Positions 11,347-24,743 of a stretch of DNA of 64,000 bases are shown here, piece after piece; within the stretch, counting starts at the first letter, position 1; each line of letters starts with the position of its first letter. Made by a program: the position numbers and the translations under genes. The stretch is from Parascedosporium putredinis. Lineage: Eukaryota; Ascomycota; Sordariomycetes; Microascales; Microascaceae. The stretch lies in assembly GCA_949357655.1 (NCBI GenBank), contig CASHTG010000002.1, positions 1,054,001 to 1,118,000 of the forward strand, in the 5' to 3' direction. Below the pieces are notes generated by a model. It was not told where the DNA came from, searched no databases, and saw nothing but the letters and a program-made list of their open reading frames with translations.

Positions 11347-12360
11347 GTGTTGGCGGGAATGATTCTTCGATACAAGATCAATGGATTGGCTGGATGGAAG
11401 ACGGTGAATCTTCTGTCAAGGATATATCAAATCACATATAAAATAGGATTGATGGAGAACTTGAGAAACCGTCTCCCAATATATATATATAATGTTTGAA
11501 GGCCCGTAGATGCTTCCAGGGGCCGAACCTTCAAGCTCAAGCCTCCCGGTAACCTCCACAACGACCCCGCGGTGAACTGTCAAGATGGAGGTGATCCAAC
11601 ACCGGATTCAGTTTGGGCTTCGGCTCCACACGGGCACAAAACTGGGATCAGTCCCTGCATATGGGACGTGAGCCACTCCATAAGGCTCTTTCCAGGAAAA
11701 TGGGGGCCACGACATCCATGTCGACTGCCGCGACAGCCTAGGTCTGGCATGATATTGTGGGGTCATGAACTTAACCCTGTCCCTTCTTTGCTCTCTTTTC
11801 CTCCATTTTCTTCAGAATGAGTGGGGAGAAAACGAATCGTTAGATTGCATGGAAAGCCTCCGGAAGCCTGTCATTGGCTCGGGCTCGTCTCCCCTCCACA
11901 CAAATCCCGATAGTCTGGGGGTGCGGGGAGCGTAGCTTGAGCCGCAGCCAAGCTGGGTCGCTCATCTCGAATTCGGGGGACGTCGGGGTTCGATCAGAGC
12001 CCGAGTTTGGCGTCTGTGCCTCTCTCTCCAAACACAGAGCTTGGGGATTCCGCCGGCGTTGGCAGCGTGCGCCGAAAATGGGTTGGTCATGCTTCGCTCC
12101 TCGCCCGGGAAGTGGGGATCAAAGGATGTGACTATTCCGTTCTGGGCCACGGCCTTGGCATCTCAAAATCTTAAGCCTATCCCGACTCCCCGCATTTTCG
12201 AAACTACTGGTCCTCGCCGTTCCAACGTCCTGCCCGTCTTCCATCATATAAGGCCGGCCAGGCGCCGCGCATTTCGAGCCCGGATCCTGGAGCTCATCGA
12301 AGTTGAGATGAATACTAGCTAAGATAGTTTTGCCAGTATCGTGATTCAGCCACATTTTAA
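11347..12360. other. Intergenic; upstream of the monooxygenase
   Basis: AT-rich sequence near 11420-11500, including a short TA repeat around 11480-11490, is probably the promoter of the minus-strand monooxygenase. From 11560 to 12330 short GC-rich frames occur on both strands without domain or splice support. Confidence 0.4.
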
Positions 12361-14550
12361 ATATTGCGATCTAGTCTTTGACGCAGCTTTCCATGGCTGT
12401 GTTGAGCCAGCTCGATAGGTATGGGTTTAATGATTACATGTAGGGTTTGTAACTGTCAAGTCAAATTGATATAGAAATAGTCGGCGTCGAATGAAGTTGG
12501 TTTCTGGGCCTGCTAACGAGTAGGTTGGTAGCTTAAATTGTGCATCTCGCAAATATTCTCATGTCTTCAGTTTGAAGTATTCGAGTAGGGTCAGCTTCCA
12601 AGACTAATATATCTGGAGTTGTTAGTAGTTATCCGATCTACATCCTCTACTAGCCGGTCAAAGACTCTTCTTGTTTACGTTGGGACTCATGATGGGAAGT
12701 AGCGTAAAAGGTTCCGACCTCACCCAGGTTTTATGCTGAGAAGCTCGTTGTAGTCATGCTGCCGTGCCTATAGAATAACCAATCTGGTGCAGAGAGACAA
12801 CATCGGTCAGTACTTCGTCGTCATCTAAGGAGATTAGACCGAATGGAACTGTGGTTTTTAGTCAAATAGGATTATAAGATAGCTCCGTGAATATCACATT
12901 GGCGTCAGGGGACAAAGACAGTTGATGTGTGGCTATCATGTTGGTGCGAATAGTTGCACCCGATGGGCGTCTCTCTTTCAATGGAATCTGAGCGTGGCCG
13001 ATTAGTCCCTCGACGGCTTAGTTTTACAAAACGTCTAGAGGTAGGGAGGGCTCTATGCCTGCCATAGATTTCATGTATAGCCGGCCATCGGAAGCAGAGG
13101 GGCGAAGGTGGGATATAATACGATTTAGTTTTTCTTTACATGAATGCTGCTCCATATCTCACCCCGGCCTATACATCGATTGACAGACTGCCGGCACTTC
13201 AAGTCACAGTTATATCAGGTCCTAGCCCTCTAGGTTGAGGTAGCATGTCTAAGTTATCCGTGGGTTTCGGCTTGGTTGGCGAAGGGTGCATGGGAAATAG
13301 AGAGTAGCGCTCTGTCGAGTAGTCACATAGTTTGAGTAATGCCGTCGAATCTGGGGAAAAGGGACACTGAGGTATCAATGAAAATGACTGAAGAGACAGG
13401 GGAAGCTAGGTAGGTATCTAAATCTAGCTGACTGCTAGCGTAAGACCCAGTATGCTCGCTCTTCGATACACCACGTGCATTCTTGATAGCGCCTCTCTAG
13501 ACATCGTTCCAAGAGCTACCGGTCGTGAATACATATAATCATCAACGGTTACTAGCTAGATGGTTACTTTTGTCTCTGATCAGTCTGGCATGCCGTGAAA
13601 CCCCATCATTGGTAAGAGCCCGTATGGTGCTACTTGGCTCCATGATCTGCTACTAATCACTTAGAAAACTCGTCATATCACTCATACCTTCCCTTAGACC
13701 CCCACTACCATTGCCCTCTACCATGGATAGGGGCCTAGGAATCAACATCTGAGGATGGCGTTTTCCTTCCCTCGACATGACTACAGTTGTAGACGTGAAC
13801 AACCTGCCGGTCCTGGATCATGTACAGCCGTAATTTGGGTTAGCTCTACACGGTTCGGCAAGCCTCGCTCCTGTTTGGAGGCATCGGCGATAAGTAACTA
13901 ATGGATGGAGCAGCTCTACGCGGGGTACACGTTTTTATTGATTTATGGTTGAGTTAGATCTTTCTGATCGAGTTTCCTTCGTAATATATCAGATGGGCGG
14001 GCGGAGTTTGTTATGTACTATAGCTGGATGTTCCAACACAATGGTTTACTGGATATGACGGGCTGGCTCGATAATATAGAATAGGACCCTGCTGTAGAGT
14101 GAAGAGAAGGGATTTGATAAATGGAGATGTCAAACTTTGGCTGCGGGTACATCACTTCGTTAATTGTCTTGCAATCATAAGGATTCACTGTTAGGTATCA
14201 ATACGCCCTTTGAAGGCCTGACCCGGACCCCGAAACTTGATCACGGGGCCAATGCCGATCAACATACTTGTGATGCTCTGGGTGGGCAGCCATGGGCCGC
14301 TAGAATGTACGAACTATGAATCTCTGAAGCACGCGTAGGTCTCTGACTTATTCTAGGTAAGTAATCAATGTAAAAGGTCCAGACTGGCTGCTTCCGCAGA
14401 CGTTGGGCTAGGAGGGTGATATGAACACAACTTTCTGGCTGCGAGCGAAGAATATATTGCATCGTACGTTGGTAACGGCCCCTAGAAAATACCCGTGGCG
14501 TATTCTGCGGCAATCCTCATTTCTAAGGGCTGCGGCATGACTTCTCCTTC
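12361..14550. other. Degenerate, frame-poor stretch, possibly RIP-eroded
   Basis: For about 1.9 kb (12360-14258) no frame of 60 codons is open on either strand, unlike every other part of the window. The composition shifts visibly towards A/T with many TAG, CTA and TA steps. This is what repeat-induced point mutation of an old transposon or duplicate would leave. No terminal repeats, target-site duplications or protein remnants were found by eye, so the origin is inferred only from composition. Confidence 0.4.
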
Positions 14551-17500
14551 GTGCCTTTTCTCTTTTCCTTCCGTGTAACACGAATTGAGATCCCTAAATC
14601 ATCAGATAAGATAAGGGTAAAGGATAAAGTTCCCCGGACGAAGAAGAGCGACGATCTTTCCGGTGTTTGGATAGTCGGTGCTACTCGATGGCGATCGTGT
14701 CCGTCACCCGCATTTTCGGTTCGACGCGGCCCGGAATGGGGGCCACAGAGCCCAAGCCTAGCTAGCTGATACTAGATAGTAAGTCTTGAGATGGGGCGAC
14801 CTCCGCTCGCGATGCTAGGGAGAGAAGAGTCTGCGTCCTGTTTCTTGATTGTGTGGGAGTATGGATGGAGGATTGCGAGAGTAGATGGCTCCGCAGTGAC
14901 TGTCCCAATCTTCGCGAGCTGCAACTGTTTCATTGCAGAACTGTGGTTAACGAGAAGCGTAATCACTTCTCTTCGTACTGCATGTAGCAATGTTTGCCTC
15001 TTAAGATAGGTTCGATTCGGGGCGAGCTGGACATCTCATGTCACGCTGGCTTTGCCATTTCCGGAATCTGAAGCCAGTGGTAACAGTTAGCATCAAAATC
15101 TCCACGCCGAGAGCTCGCTTCGTGTGGAGATTGTTGATGTCTTTCGGCCCTCTCCGTCCCACATGTTCGGACATAACTGTTTACCAGTGAGATGTCTACC
15201 AAGGCACGGGAGTAGTTAGCCACGAGAATAGAGAGAGAAGGATGGTGGTTGAAGGGTGGATGTTGCTAATGTCTTCAGATCGGGGGCTTCTTGAACGCAG
15301 CTCGAAAGGGTGCATGTAAGGCGTCAGGACAGAATGTCTCATCTGCAACTGTTCACTGTGGCAAAGGCTTCCACAAAGAGAGCCTTGACTGCCGTAAAGT
15401 TGAGGAACAGAAAGCTTTGGAAGAGCATACAGACAAGAGCATGAATCACTACTCTTCGACAAGTTTCGTGTCCTGGACAGGACAGAACAAAGATCCAGTC
15501 GTAAACCAACAGAGGGATCCATCTCCGAAAGTCGGACACTTCATAGTTGACTCGTCGCATTCGCGATTCCCGCAGCATCTCTTGATCAACCTCTCGCTAG
15601 ATGCAAGGGGAGCGCGAAGAAGGCGAGTGTGAGCTGACGCACCTTCAGCAGGAGAAGGGTCACCAGCGTATCCACTTGATCGCTCTTGGCTCGTGAAAGG
15701 AGATTTGAAGGCATGTAAGGTCCCCAGGCTATCTGACGCCTGCGTGCGAGGAGATTAATAGGCTACGAATGGAGCAGCGATATCACACAAAGCAGGCGCC
15801 TACTTCCCGATCCGGGAAGAGACAAGGGGGCGCTATTTACGAGGAGAAGGACGGGAAACAGTCCTTGATCAAAATGGACCAAACAGGGAGAGGGGACGGA
15901 AGGAAGGGGTAAGAGTCCAAGAAAGGGGGCTAAGAAAGGGGTGGTTTCCTTCACACCAAGAGACAGAAAGGAAGGGAGATGGAGATTAAACTTGGGAACC
16001 GGCATCGCGCCGGCAGGTATTAGTTCGATGGGTCCGCCCGCCGCCATACAGCCCTGCCTAAGCCTCAAGAAGGGGTTGAGGGAGGGAAGGACGATGCCGA
16101 AAGAGATCGGAGGATGCATCACAATATTCGGATTAGACGAGAGCTAATATTCGCAGGACAAGTGGTGGGTGGCGCCAGGAGGCGTGGAAATAGCCCGTAT
16201 AGCTAGAGGAGTACATTGAACGAGCGATCGATCACTCGAGACCACACTCAAGCAGCTTGAAAGGAGAGAGGCCAGGGGGCGCGTTTCTCTCCCTCCTATC
16301 TTGCTCGAAGAGGGAAAAACAGAGGGCAGGTCAGGCTTGGCGTGCTGTCCATGGCAGACCGTTGTGACGGTATCCCCCAACACGTGCATTAGGAGGGTCG
16401 GAAGTAATTCCACTTTGAAGGCACCTGCAGAAGCCGGCCGGAATCGGCGGGAGAAGCGTGTACATAGGCAACGTCGAGTGACGTTCAAGGATTGGGCCAG
16501 GTGTTGTTGGTGCAGGCATGCTCTCGGGCATTGACTGGCTCATGCTTATGGGAACCCATGCTCCTCGTGCCCCAGAAGGTGGCGTTGACTGATTTCTTGA
16601 CAAGGTCTCGTCACAGAACTCACGCTCCGGCCAAGGTGTGTGGGAAAAAAACAACAGGGTTGGGGATGGGCGGGGAGGGGACGGAAGCAAAGATCAATTT
16701 GGTGGCTTCCCTTGCCGACCCGGACTCGGTGTGCCTGTTCATGGTGCTCTCCTGGTCTCGATGACCAAGGAGGGCGCTAATTATACATTGCATCTAGCCT
16801 ACACCGATCGATGTACAGAGATCGAAGGGGAAAAAACAACAGTGAAGCGAAAGGGCAGAGCCGGGCTGCGCGGCCGAGTCGACGGTCAGTCAACTACCCT
16901 TGTTCAGTACTTGTATACACCTCCTATAGGCCACCAAGCAACAAGTACAAGGAGGTATAACGAGAACATTATGTGAAATTTGGGAGTCTGCCAAACAATG
17001 AATGAGAAAACATGAAAAACAGCAGGTCGGCTTTGGCCATGGCGTGTACCGAGGTACTGTACATTCATTGTTCCTCGAGTTTCCACTCGTGGAGTGGCGG
17101 CGTGTGACGGCGGACAAACGATCGGTGGAGTGGAGAGTTTTCCGGCGGGCGTGCAGGGGTCTCTGTTATCAATCAATCCCATCTAATCTCTCCTCGGTTG
17201 GTCTCGCATCAAAAGTTGATCGATTCATCAAGCCAAGGATCAAATGGATCAAGTCCATTCCAGTCCCTTGTCTCGTCCGTCGGCTTGATTCCTTACCCTT
17301 TCCCTCTTCCTCTTCCCATCTCATCCCCGACCGCTAAATTCTCCACAACACGCACCAAGTGGGCTCTTGTGTTCGCAAGGCTGGACCGTAATTTTCTTCA
17401 GCGGCATCCCCCAAAGGCAGGTACAATTGTACAAGCAAGTATTGGACGCCCTCAACTCTCGACAAAAACTCGCGCTGAATCCAAACACCACTCTTCTCCC

Positions 17501-20500
17501 TTTCGTTCTTCTTCTTTGCGCTTTCGGCTTCGTTTACAAACTGGATATTTCTAGGATCCGGATCCTCCGTGTAATAATACGCCGCAGACACGGCCGTCTG
17601 GCATAGTGACACGATCGATAAATTGGTGTCCAGGGGACTGCATCGGACTGGTGGTCTGGGGAATACAACATTGAATATTGCAACCATGCAGCTCGCCCTG
17701 AAAGTTTTCCCGTCACTTTCCTGAAAAATAAACACTGGCCAACCCACACGAGCTCCTCTCGAGCCAACGAGGTCGACACCCCTGCGAAGACTGGATCCAG
17801 AGATCCCACATTTCTCTGCCCATGGGCTCCACACCGTAACCGAGCCTGAGTTCAACTGCTGCGTGCTCGGAAAGCGTTCCACCGTCGGGAGGAAGCCGAC
17901 AATGGCCTCAATCCTCCCTAAAAGGGAAAACGAGTCGCGGATCTCTGTGATCTACTAATAATAAGGAATCACCAGTTCCTATTGATCCCCGATTGGAATA
18001 GGTCCAGCGAGGTTTTGACTCTCAGCTGCTCCTTTCGTTTGGGCCATGCAAGCAGACCCACACCCTGAAGAGGAGATGAAGGAAACGCTGAAGTACGGAT
18101 ATTGACGTAAGGAAAACGGGGGTTGTAGGATTACCTCCACCAAGTCTTTTCTGTCGACCTAACCCTCCGTTTGATGAAGCGGCTCTCCTTTCTGGGTTTC
18201 GCGGAAGTACTTGTACTCGCTCGAGTTTTCTCGTGGCTGAAAATTACGCATTGAAGTTGGTCCGCGCGCGCGTGGGTGACAGAGCGTGAGCCAGCGCCAT
18301 GTTCCCAGCTTCCCTGGTAACATGCCGCAATCCGGCCCTCGCTAACATCCATGGTGAGCCCTTGCTTGCTCTCGTCCAAGTCGAGACCCTGCCGTCGGAT
18401 TCCGCGGCAGACCCGACCCTCCTACTCAGCGTCATTGATCCACAGCTGTCCGTGAGTGTGTTATACAATTGTGAGAATTCATGCCTCAAGCAGATGAGGG
18501 CAACACTGGAAAAGCAAGCAAAGAAAATCTGGGGAGACCGAATAGGGCGTTGCTGGTTTGCATGAGGAATCAATACGTCCGCACGCCACAACACATGGGC
18601 ACTACAATAACACCAAGATGGGGGACCCGGCCCACCTGCAGAAGAACTTTCTAATCATTGGAACTTGGCCTGTCGCTCTCTGCCACCTTTTTGGTTAGTG
18701 GTTGCCTACGTCAGCTTTTCTCGCTCGCCGGCAAAGATAAAAAGGACGAGTGGTCAATCGCGGTGAGTCCCTGAGATTACAATCAGGGTCGGGAATCATG
18801 CTCTGATGTTTATTTGCGGTGGTCGGGCCTGGTTGCTTGCTTTGGTGGCTGCTATGTGGCGCGTGAGTTGAATGTCGTGCAGTGCAGGCACCTGTGGCCA
18901 GTGAGTTCTTTGAATGATTAGATTGATCTGACAACCCCAGAAGAGTCAACTGGGGAACCGGGTCTGGGGTCGCGCACAACTTGGGGACGGGTAGTCCCCA
19001 AATCCTGAGAGATTGATCAGAGCTTCTTCGGTGGGATACAAAATAATAAGCGTAGGCTCATCAGATCCTGCTCTCCTTTGATGTCAATATTGTGGGGGTG
19101 CGATTGTCCCTCCTCTCGTTTTTCTTCCCCTGCTTCTTCTTTTCTCTCCTTCCTTCGTCATTATGGTCTCGGGTTAGACCCGAAGGCTACTCCACCGAGA
19201 CTTTTTGTGGTGGACAGAGAGCGTTCTCCACCTCTGTTCCTCGTGTTCCCCGGTTGCCCTCTGACGAGGTTGTTCATCCCTGGTGATTAGATGGATGTAC
19301 TTCGTCATTGATGTTGGTTCAAAGATGTCGATCATTTCTAATCCCAACGTCATCCGCGCTGCTTTCGCATTCGATCGTGTGCCGACGGTCTCGCATCCCG
19401 TATGACGATGGCCTCAGGAACCTTGACCAAAAACGGATGAAGGATCGAGGGCCCTCGTGTTGCGACACGCCTCTGTTGGTCCTCTACATTCGCACTTGCC
19501 TTGCAAGTGAAAAAAACTTTTCCATTTTCCTTGGCCTTGCTCGTTTTCAGACCATGTAGCTCCGCTGTCGGACCTCGAGCATCTCTTTTAGGGAAGGAGG
19601 GTGGGGGCCCCGCCTGTTTTGGGGGCGCGTCTGACCTGGACAGGGAACTTGACAGAGCCAAAGAGGAAGCAAGGTTCAGTTGTCATTGCCCAACGCAGAT
19701 GGAGGACGGAGACCGAGACGGCAGGATCGATGGATGGGAAGGGTGGGAGGGAGGATGGTGGATGCGTTCACTCCCAGCCACTACCTTCCCTTTCCAACGC
19801 GATGGCGGGAGCAATTCCGTGCAGCGGATGCCCAATGTGATCGCCCTTGATTTCTGGGCCATTGAAGTCTGGGGGACAGAAGTGCCAACCTGCCAACCTG
19901 TACAAGCATGTCGTGTAACGAAAGTTCATCTAAACGTGAAATGGCTGAAATCAATGGCCAAACCAACATGGTCGGCACGAAACAAAACGAGGCACGTGTA
20001 GTTTGGACTAGAAGTACGGCCAGGCACACAGTTTTTTCCCCCTCGGCAAAGGGGCAATGACAAAGGGGGCGCCAAAATGATCTTGGTGCAAGAACGGTCG
20101 GCATTGATGGATGGGTCTTTGACAGCGCGCCTTGTGTGGGCCGCTTTCCCTCCTCCGTTTGCCACCAAATTTCCACAAGAGAAATCACGATGGCCTGAAG
20201 CGGCTAGAACCTGCGGGCCAGCTCGCTCGAGTCACTGGCGTGGGTTGGTGCGAGAGGCCGGCGCCCAGATCCCACCGAAAGCCGAACGAACGTGGATAGG
20301 TGGGCAGGGGGTTCAATGAATGTCCCACGTCCATTCTGGGAGCTGTGTGACAGGGATGGCCCGGGCTCGCGAGGCAATAGATTATCTGATGATCTGATAA
20401 GGCTAAAATTACCCTCCTGCGTTGGTCCCTCCCCCTCCAATACCCCCTCTCTTGTACTTGATCCGGGTTGACGATGGTCTCGCATCCGCCTATCACCGTC

Positions 20501-20935
20501 TTAGTTCAGTGATGGAAGAGGGTTTCGAAGTACAACGTACCGCCAAGCCTGATCCCTGGCAAGTATGACCAGCGACCAACAACGAGTGAGTCGACGCCTT
20601 CGAAGCGACAGGTCAAGATGGGAAATGAAGTGTGGACGAGAACGGACGATGCGACACTAAGACCCGCGGGCCCCTCTACCTTAGCGCAAGCCCGTATTTC
20701 GACCTTGCGTCCGCTTGCATTGTGCAGCTGGAGGCCATCCCAAGCCGCATACCTCGCAAGGTCCCGCTCGTTCACCCTCCCTCCCCTCTCTGTATGTAGC
20801 TTGGTACTCGATGAGAGATCGAGAAGGTCGAGGAGAGCCAAGCTAGTTGGACCAGGCTCCCACTAGGGTGGGTATGACCGAGCAGGGCAAGGACGGGAAG
20901 CTCTCTCCCACGTCCAAGGAGAGCGTCAAGAGGAG
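14551..20935. other. Large intergenic region, no supported gene
   Basis: About 6.4 kb of mixed composition. Several frames of 90-180 codons are open (for example 15291-15632 plus, 17334-17882 minus, 19501-20001 plus), but none shows a domain, a consistent codon preference or a splice chain, and they overlap one another on both strands. C/T-rich blocks at 17260-17340 and 19105-19165 resemble fungal promoter or leader sequence without a gene attached. Confidence 0.4.
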
Positions 20936-20943
20936 CATATATT
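20936..20943 (+). promoter_or_regulatory. TATA-like element of the CFEM gene
   Basis: CATATATT about 165 nt before the CFEM start codon, followed by a C/T-rich leader (20950-21100). Spacing matches the other genes of the window that have a TATA box. Confidence 0.45.
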
Positions 20944-21103
20944 GAGAGCTTGTCCCCATTTCCAGTTTCGTTGGTCCCTCCTCTTTTCCCGCTTCTCTTG
21001 CTCGTCCCACTACAGCTTCACATTCGCTTCCACCGTGATCTAAACTTGTCAACATTTACACTCGCTTTTACACTCAAGCTTTTGCCAACTCCCGATCATC
21101 AAG

Positions 21104-21906
21104 ATGAAGACCGCCACTTTCTCCGTCGTCGCCATGGCCTCCGTTGCCGCCGCCATCCCCATGTGCGCTGTACGTTCACCTCATCCACCCACCCAACCTA
21201 GCGATCCGGGCTGTGGTTTAAGCGGATTGGAATAACCATTTACCAAACGCACATTTTAACTAACACGCTGCTGTCTCGCCCGATAGATCAACTGCTTCAC
21301 TCAGGTCATCACTGACTACCCCCTCTTGACTGCACTGAGCCCGACATGTACCACTGCTTCTGCAAGATCCCCTCGCTCCAGCAGCACTTCCTCGACTGCG
21401 CCTACACCGGCAACCAGTGCGCCAACGAGGCCGAGGGTGCCGAGGCCGTCGCTTTCGGTGTTGACCTTTGCTCTCGTAAGTTTACTTAAAAGATTTCGTT
21501 CTAGCCCAATTGGCCGATGCCGAGAGAATCGAAACACTTGAGCCTATGCTAACTCTTGCTTCTCCAGAGCTCGGTCTTCCCATCACCATCGACACCAAGC
21601 CCCCACCCAGCAGACCACCACTCCCCGCTGAGAGCACCAAGCCTCCTACTGAGACCACTGCTGAGCCCGAGCCCACCGACAACGAGCCCGAGCCCACTGC
21701 CGAGCCCACCGCCGAGCCCACTGACGGCGAGCCCAAGCCCTCCGGCTCCGGCTCCAGCTCCAGCTCCTCCAAGCCCACTGGCACTGGCAGCGGCCCCACC
21801 CCTCCGGCACCGGCAGTGTCGAGCCCCCATCGTCGTCGGCGCTGCTAACGCCAAGGCTGTCTCTGGCCTTCTCGCCGCCGCTGGCCTCGTTGCCGCCCTC
21901 ATCTAA
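21104..21906 (+). CDS. CFEM-domain, GPI-anchored cell-surface protein
   Basis: Three exons (21104-21169, 21287-21475, 21568-21906). Exon 1 is a signal peptide with the first CFEM cysteine (IPMCA). The second exon completes exactly eight cysteines in the CFEM order: C-A-I-N-C, LDC, YHCFC, LDC, NQC, DLC. CFEM proteins sit in the wall or membrane and act in haem/iron capture or surface sensing. A Pro/Thr/Glu- and Ser/Gly-rich stalk follows, then VVGAANAKAVSGLL and a hydrophobic end (LAAAGLVAALI), a typical GPI-attachment signal. Three single-base losses lie in C-runs at 21319-21323, 21799-21802 and 21824-21828; the last two would otherwise hide the GPI signal. Intron branch points read CTAAC. 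The ligand-side Asp of haem-binding CFEMs may be the one in the DYPPLDC segment, but this is not certain. Confidence 0.9.
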
Positions 21907-23654
21907 GCGTCTGCCAATGCCTTTCCTCGCGACGTTGTGTGTGTGATGGCTTCCGCAACTCCTCGTCAACACGGGTTCTCCTGCCGGATTGTCCACTCTG
22001 CATAAGAGTGATGCATATCTCATGAAGGGTTCGGAAAAGAATCACCCAGGCTATCTAGTAACCACTTAATAATGAATAACAGAGCGGGGATACGAGGCAA
22101 ACACTGGCTTCTTTGTTGAACGCTGTGTGGGCCCCGTTTTCCTGTGACGTTTCCCTGTCCTCTATATATATATCTCCCCGTTCTCGTCATGTATCATTAA
22201 AAGCAAAGAACAAACAATCGGTTCTTTTGGGTCTTTGGGGCAGGAAATGTATTGGTCCCTGAGACCTCTGGGAATGATAACTAATAATACTTTTTTGATA
22301 TCCTAGCCGTTGTTGTTAATGTTACTGTGGGTATCGAGGCGAGATTCATGTTGAACCACATGTCGACCTTTGAAGTGAGGTGATGTTGAGTGTCAGTAGA
22401 ACGTGGGGAACCCTGCATATCGTGTTGATGTCAATTACTTTTGTCGTATTTGGGTATGGGAGAGGATAGCACTCGACTCGGACGGCTTGAGACCAGCTTC
22501 CCCACATCGCCTTTATCCTACATGTATGCACTTGCTCTTTTTCTTCCGAGCCGCGCCATACCGTATGGAACAAGGAAGGAATGTTCCACGCCGACCGTCT
22601 TTGGGGTTTCTTCCCGGGATTTCTGATCATTAAGGGTTTAACGCTAATAAGCTTTAGCGAGGACGGGCGAAGCATGACCATGCTTCACCTGAACTAGAAG
22701 CAAAATATCACTGGCTCCATATAGTAAGGAAAGGCTACCTCTACATTCGTAAACCAAGCCTAGAATAGTAGAATTTTGGTAATTACTTCCCATAAACTAG
22801 AAGGTCTCGAGGAAAACCCGACCGGCAGACATACAGCATGCATACCACTCTCTGCGATGATGCTACATCACACGTTCATCGTTCGATTTTCGATAGTTGC
22901 TCGACCGCGTTTCTTGGATTCAACCTCGACACCCGACGCTCGCCGCACCGCGCACTCCCGCAAGCGAAACTTTCTTGCAAGATTCGACTCGTCTGATATA
23001 GCACATTTCCGACTCCGTCGCTAGGCTTCTCAAAACCCCTTCTTACCCCGCCATAACAAACATTTGGAATCCCGGAACCCAAGTTGGCCGAGGCGATCCC
23101 TGCCTGCACAGCCCGGCCTCAAAGCCAACGCATCGCACCTCACCTACCGCTCACCACCACCAAACCCACCTTGGCGCCATCGTTTTGCTAGGGGGTAATT
23201 TGTTTCGGTGGTAGACACATGACGTGGAAAAATCGGCGCAGCTTAGACCTAGCAAAAAAGAAACTTCTTTTTTCGTTTGGCCCTTTCGCCGCATCTATAC
23301 ATGCGTTCGCGCCCGCACATGGCAGACGCGTTCATACGGAAAGCCTAGATTAAACAGAGGCGCGCGAAACCCGCCCCCTCTTTGGGTCAGCACGCACAAC
23401 ATCGTGGCTTGTTGCCTGTGCCGCTGCCAAGATGTGATTGGGAATTTCCTGATTCGTTGGATGGCTTGATGAGTGACTACATGTAGGGTTTGGGAATGCT
23501 CTTAAAGGGCGGAGAAGGACGGATTCTTTTTACTGACATTGGGTTCAACCTTTACCGAACGCTTTCTTGGAACTGTTTGACTAGTCGGCGCGGTGTTGCC
23601 GGCCAAAAGCGGCTCGTCGTTGATATCTTGAATAGACGGCTTTCGCCCATTTCC
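21907..23654. other. Intergenic, no supported gene
   Basis: 3' flank of the CFEM gene with a TA-rich tract near 22162-22172, then sequence with only short unsupported frames. 23020-23190 is C/A-rich. The last 165 nt are open in frame with the downstream orphan gene, so an earlier start there cannot be excluded. Confidence 0.4.
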
Positions 23655-24154
23655 ATGCCAACATCCTCTCAGGCCATGACTTTCTCATTGACTCGTTCGC
23701 ACACTTCCGCCCCGGAGCCGGTGACAACGTACCACCAGCCCGCTACCGGCATGCCCGCGCGGGTTAGTCAGGCCAGCACCCTCCAGCTATCCGGCGCGGG
23801 CATCGGCACAGAACATTTATGGTATCAGATGATTTCGCTGCACCAAAAGTACCGCTGCTATCACTCGGCGCGCATGGATGCGGCGGTCGAGGCGTGGAAT
23901 CATGGCCAGTGGACCAAGACGCGTACGTGCTAAATCTTGCCTTGTTATTGCCCTTGTCTTCCTTGCTGTCCTTCCATATCACTGATTTAGATGGATAGGA
24001 CAATGACTAACGTGCGGTAGCTTCGAGATCTTGCCTAGATCTTTTAAACGAGTGCGTGGGGCCGCTTCCGGAGGACGCTATGAGGGACTGGGTTGCGTGG
24101 AGGAACTTGGACATGGCACGTACATCGTTGCTCCCGCAAGGGGCTAGGAAATGA
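23655..24154 (+). CDS. Hypothetical small two-exon protein (orphan)
   Basis: I do not recognise this protein. Exon 1 (23655-23922) and exon 2 (24021-24154) join in phase across a 98-nt intron with GTACGT donor, GACTAAC branch point and GGTAG acceptor. The product is about 133 residues. The N-terminal third is Ser/Thr/Pro-rich. The middle (HLWYQMISLHQKYRCYHSAR, MDAAVEAWNHGQW) and end (CLDLLNECVGPLPEDAMRDW) look like a compact helical protein rich in Trp and Cys. There is no signal peptide or membrane segment. No frame break was needed. The ATG at 23655 was chosen because coding-like codon use begins there; in-frame ATGs also exist at 23490 and 23496. Confidence 0.5.
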
Positions 24155-24743
24155 TCATCTGTGTCTGGATTGTCTACGCATAGTGAATAGCACTCGACCT
24201 TGCAGTTTAGTTACTGTGTGTGGATGAGATACATGATACTTGTACTAGAGCATCCGGCTGGCTGAGGTCAGAAAATGGGTAAGAATAATAGATCATATTG
24301 TATACAAAGGAGACCCGGGTTGACTAAAACTACATATCGTGAAGAATGCTAACGATGGTGGTTGTGGTAATGCTAAGAGTAGATGCCGATGAGGAATGCC
24401 AATGATGAAGATGCCAAATAATACCGAATCATGCTAATACCCGCTTGGTGGAAAATCTCGCGGGAGTCCATCCGAAAAAGGAGATCATGAAAGAAGACAG
24501 AAAAGGAAATATGCTATATCCGGTTTCTTATGCCCTACCCGCCGCGCCCAATGCAGTGGATCTCTTTCCAGCAGATGAATCCGAGAAGAGACAAATGTGA
24601 CAAAGGAGAGGTTGTGTAGAATGAGTGACTGAAGGAAATTATAGGAAATATGCGGAAAGAGAAGAAAGAGGAAAAAGAAAAGAGAAAAAGGAGAAAAAGA
24701 AAAGCACCGGCGGTGGGCGTGTACTGTTTTTCACCCCGCCCAC
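24155..24743. other. Intergenic between convergent genes
   Basis: A/G-rich 3' flank. The block 24655-24705 is almost pure A/G. No gene seen. Confidence 0.45.

Noticed and set aside
17334..17882. 182-codon minus-strand frame
   Set aside because: No domain, and it lies in a promoter-like region with open frames on both strands.
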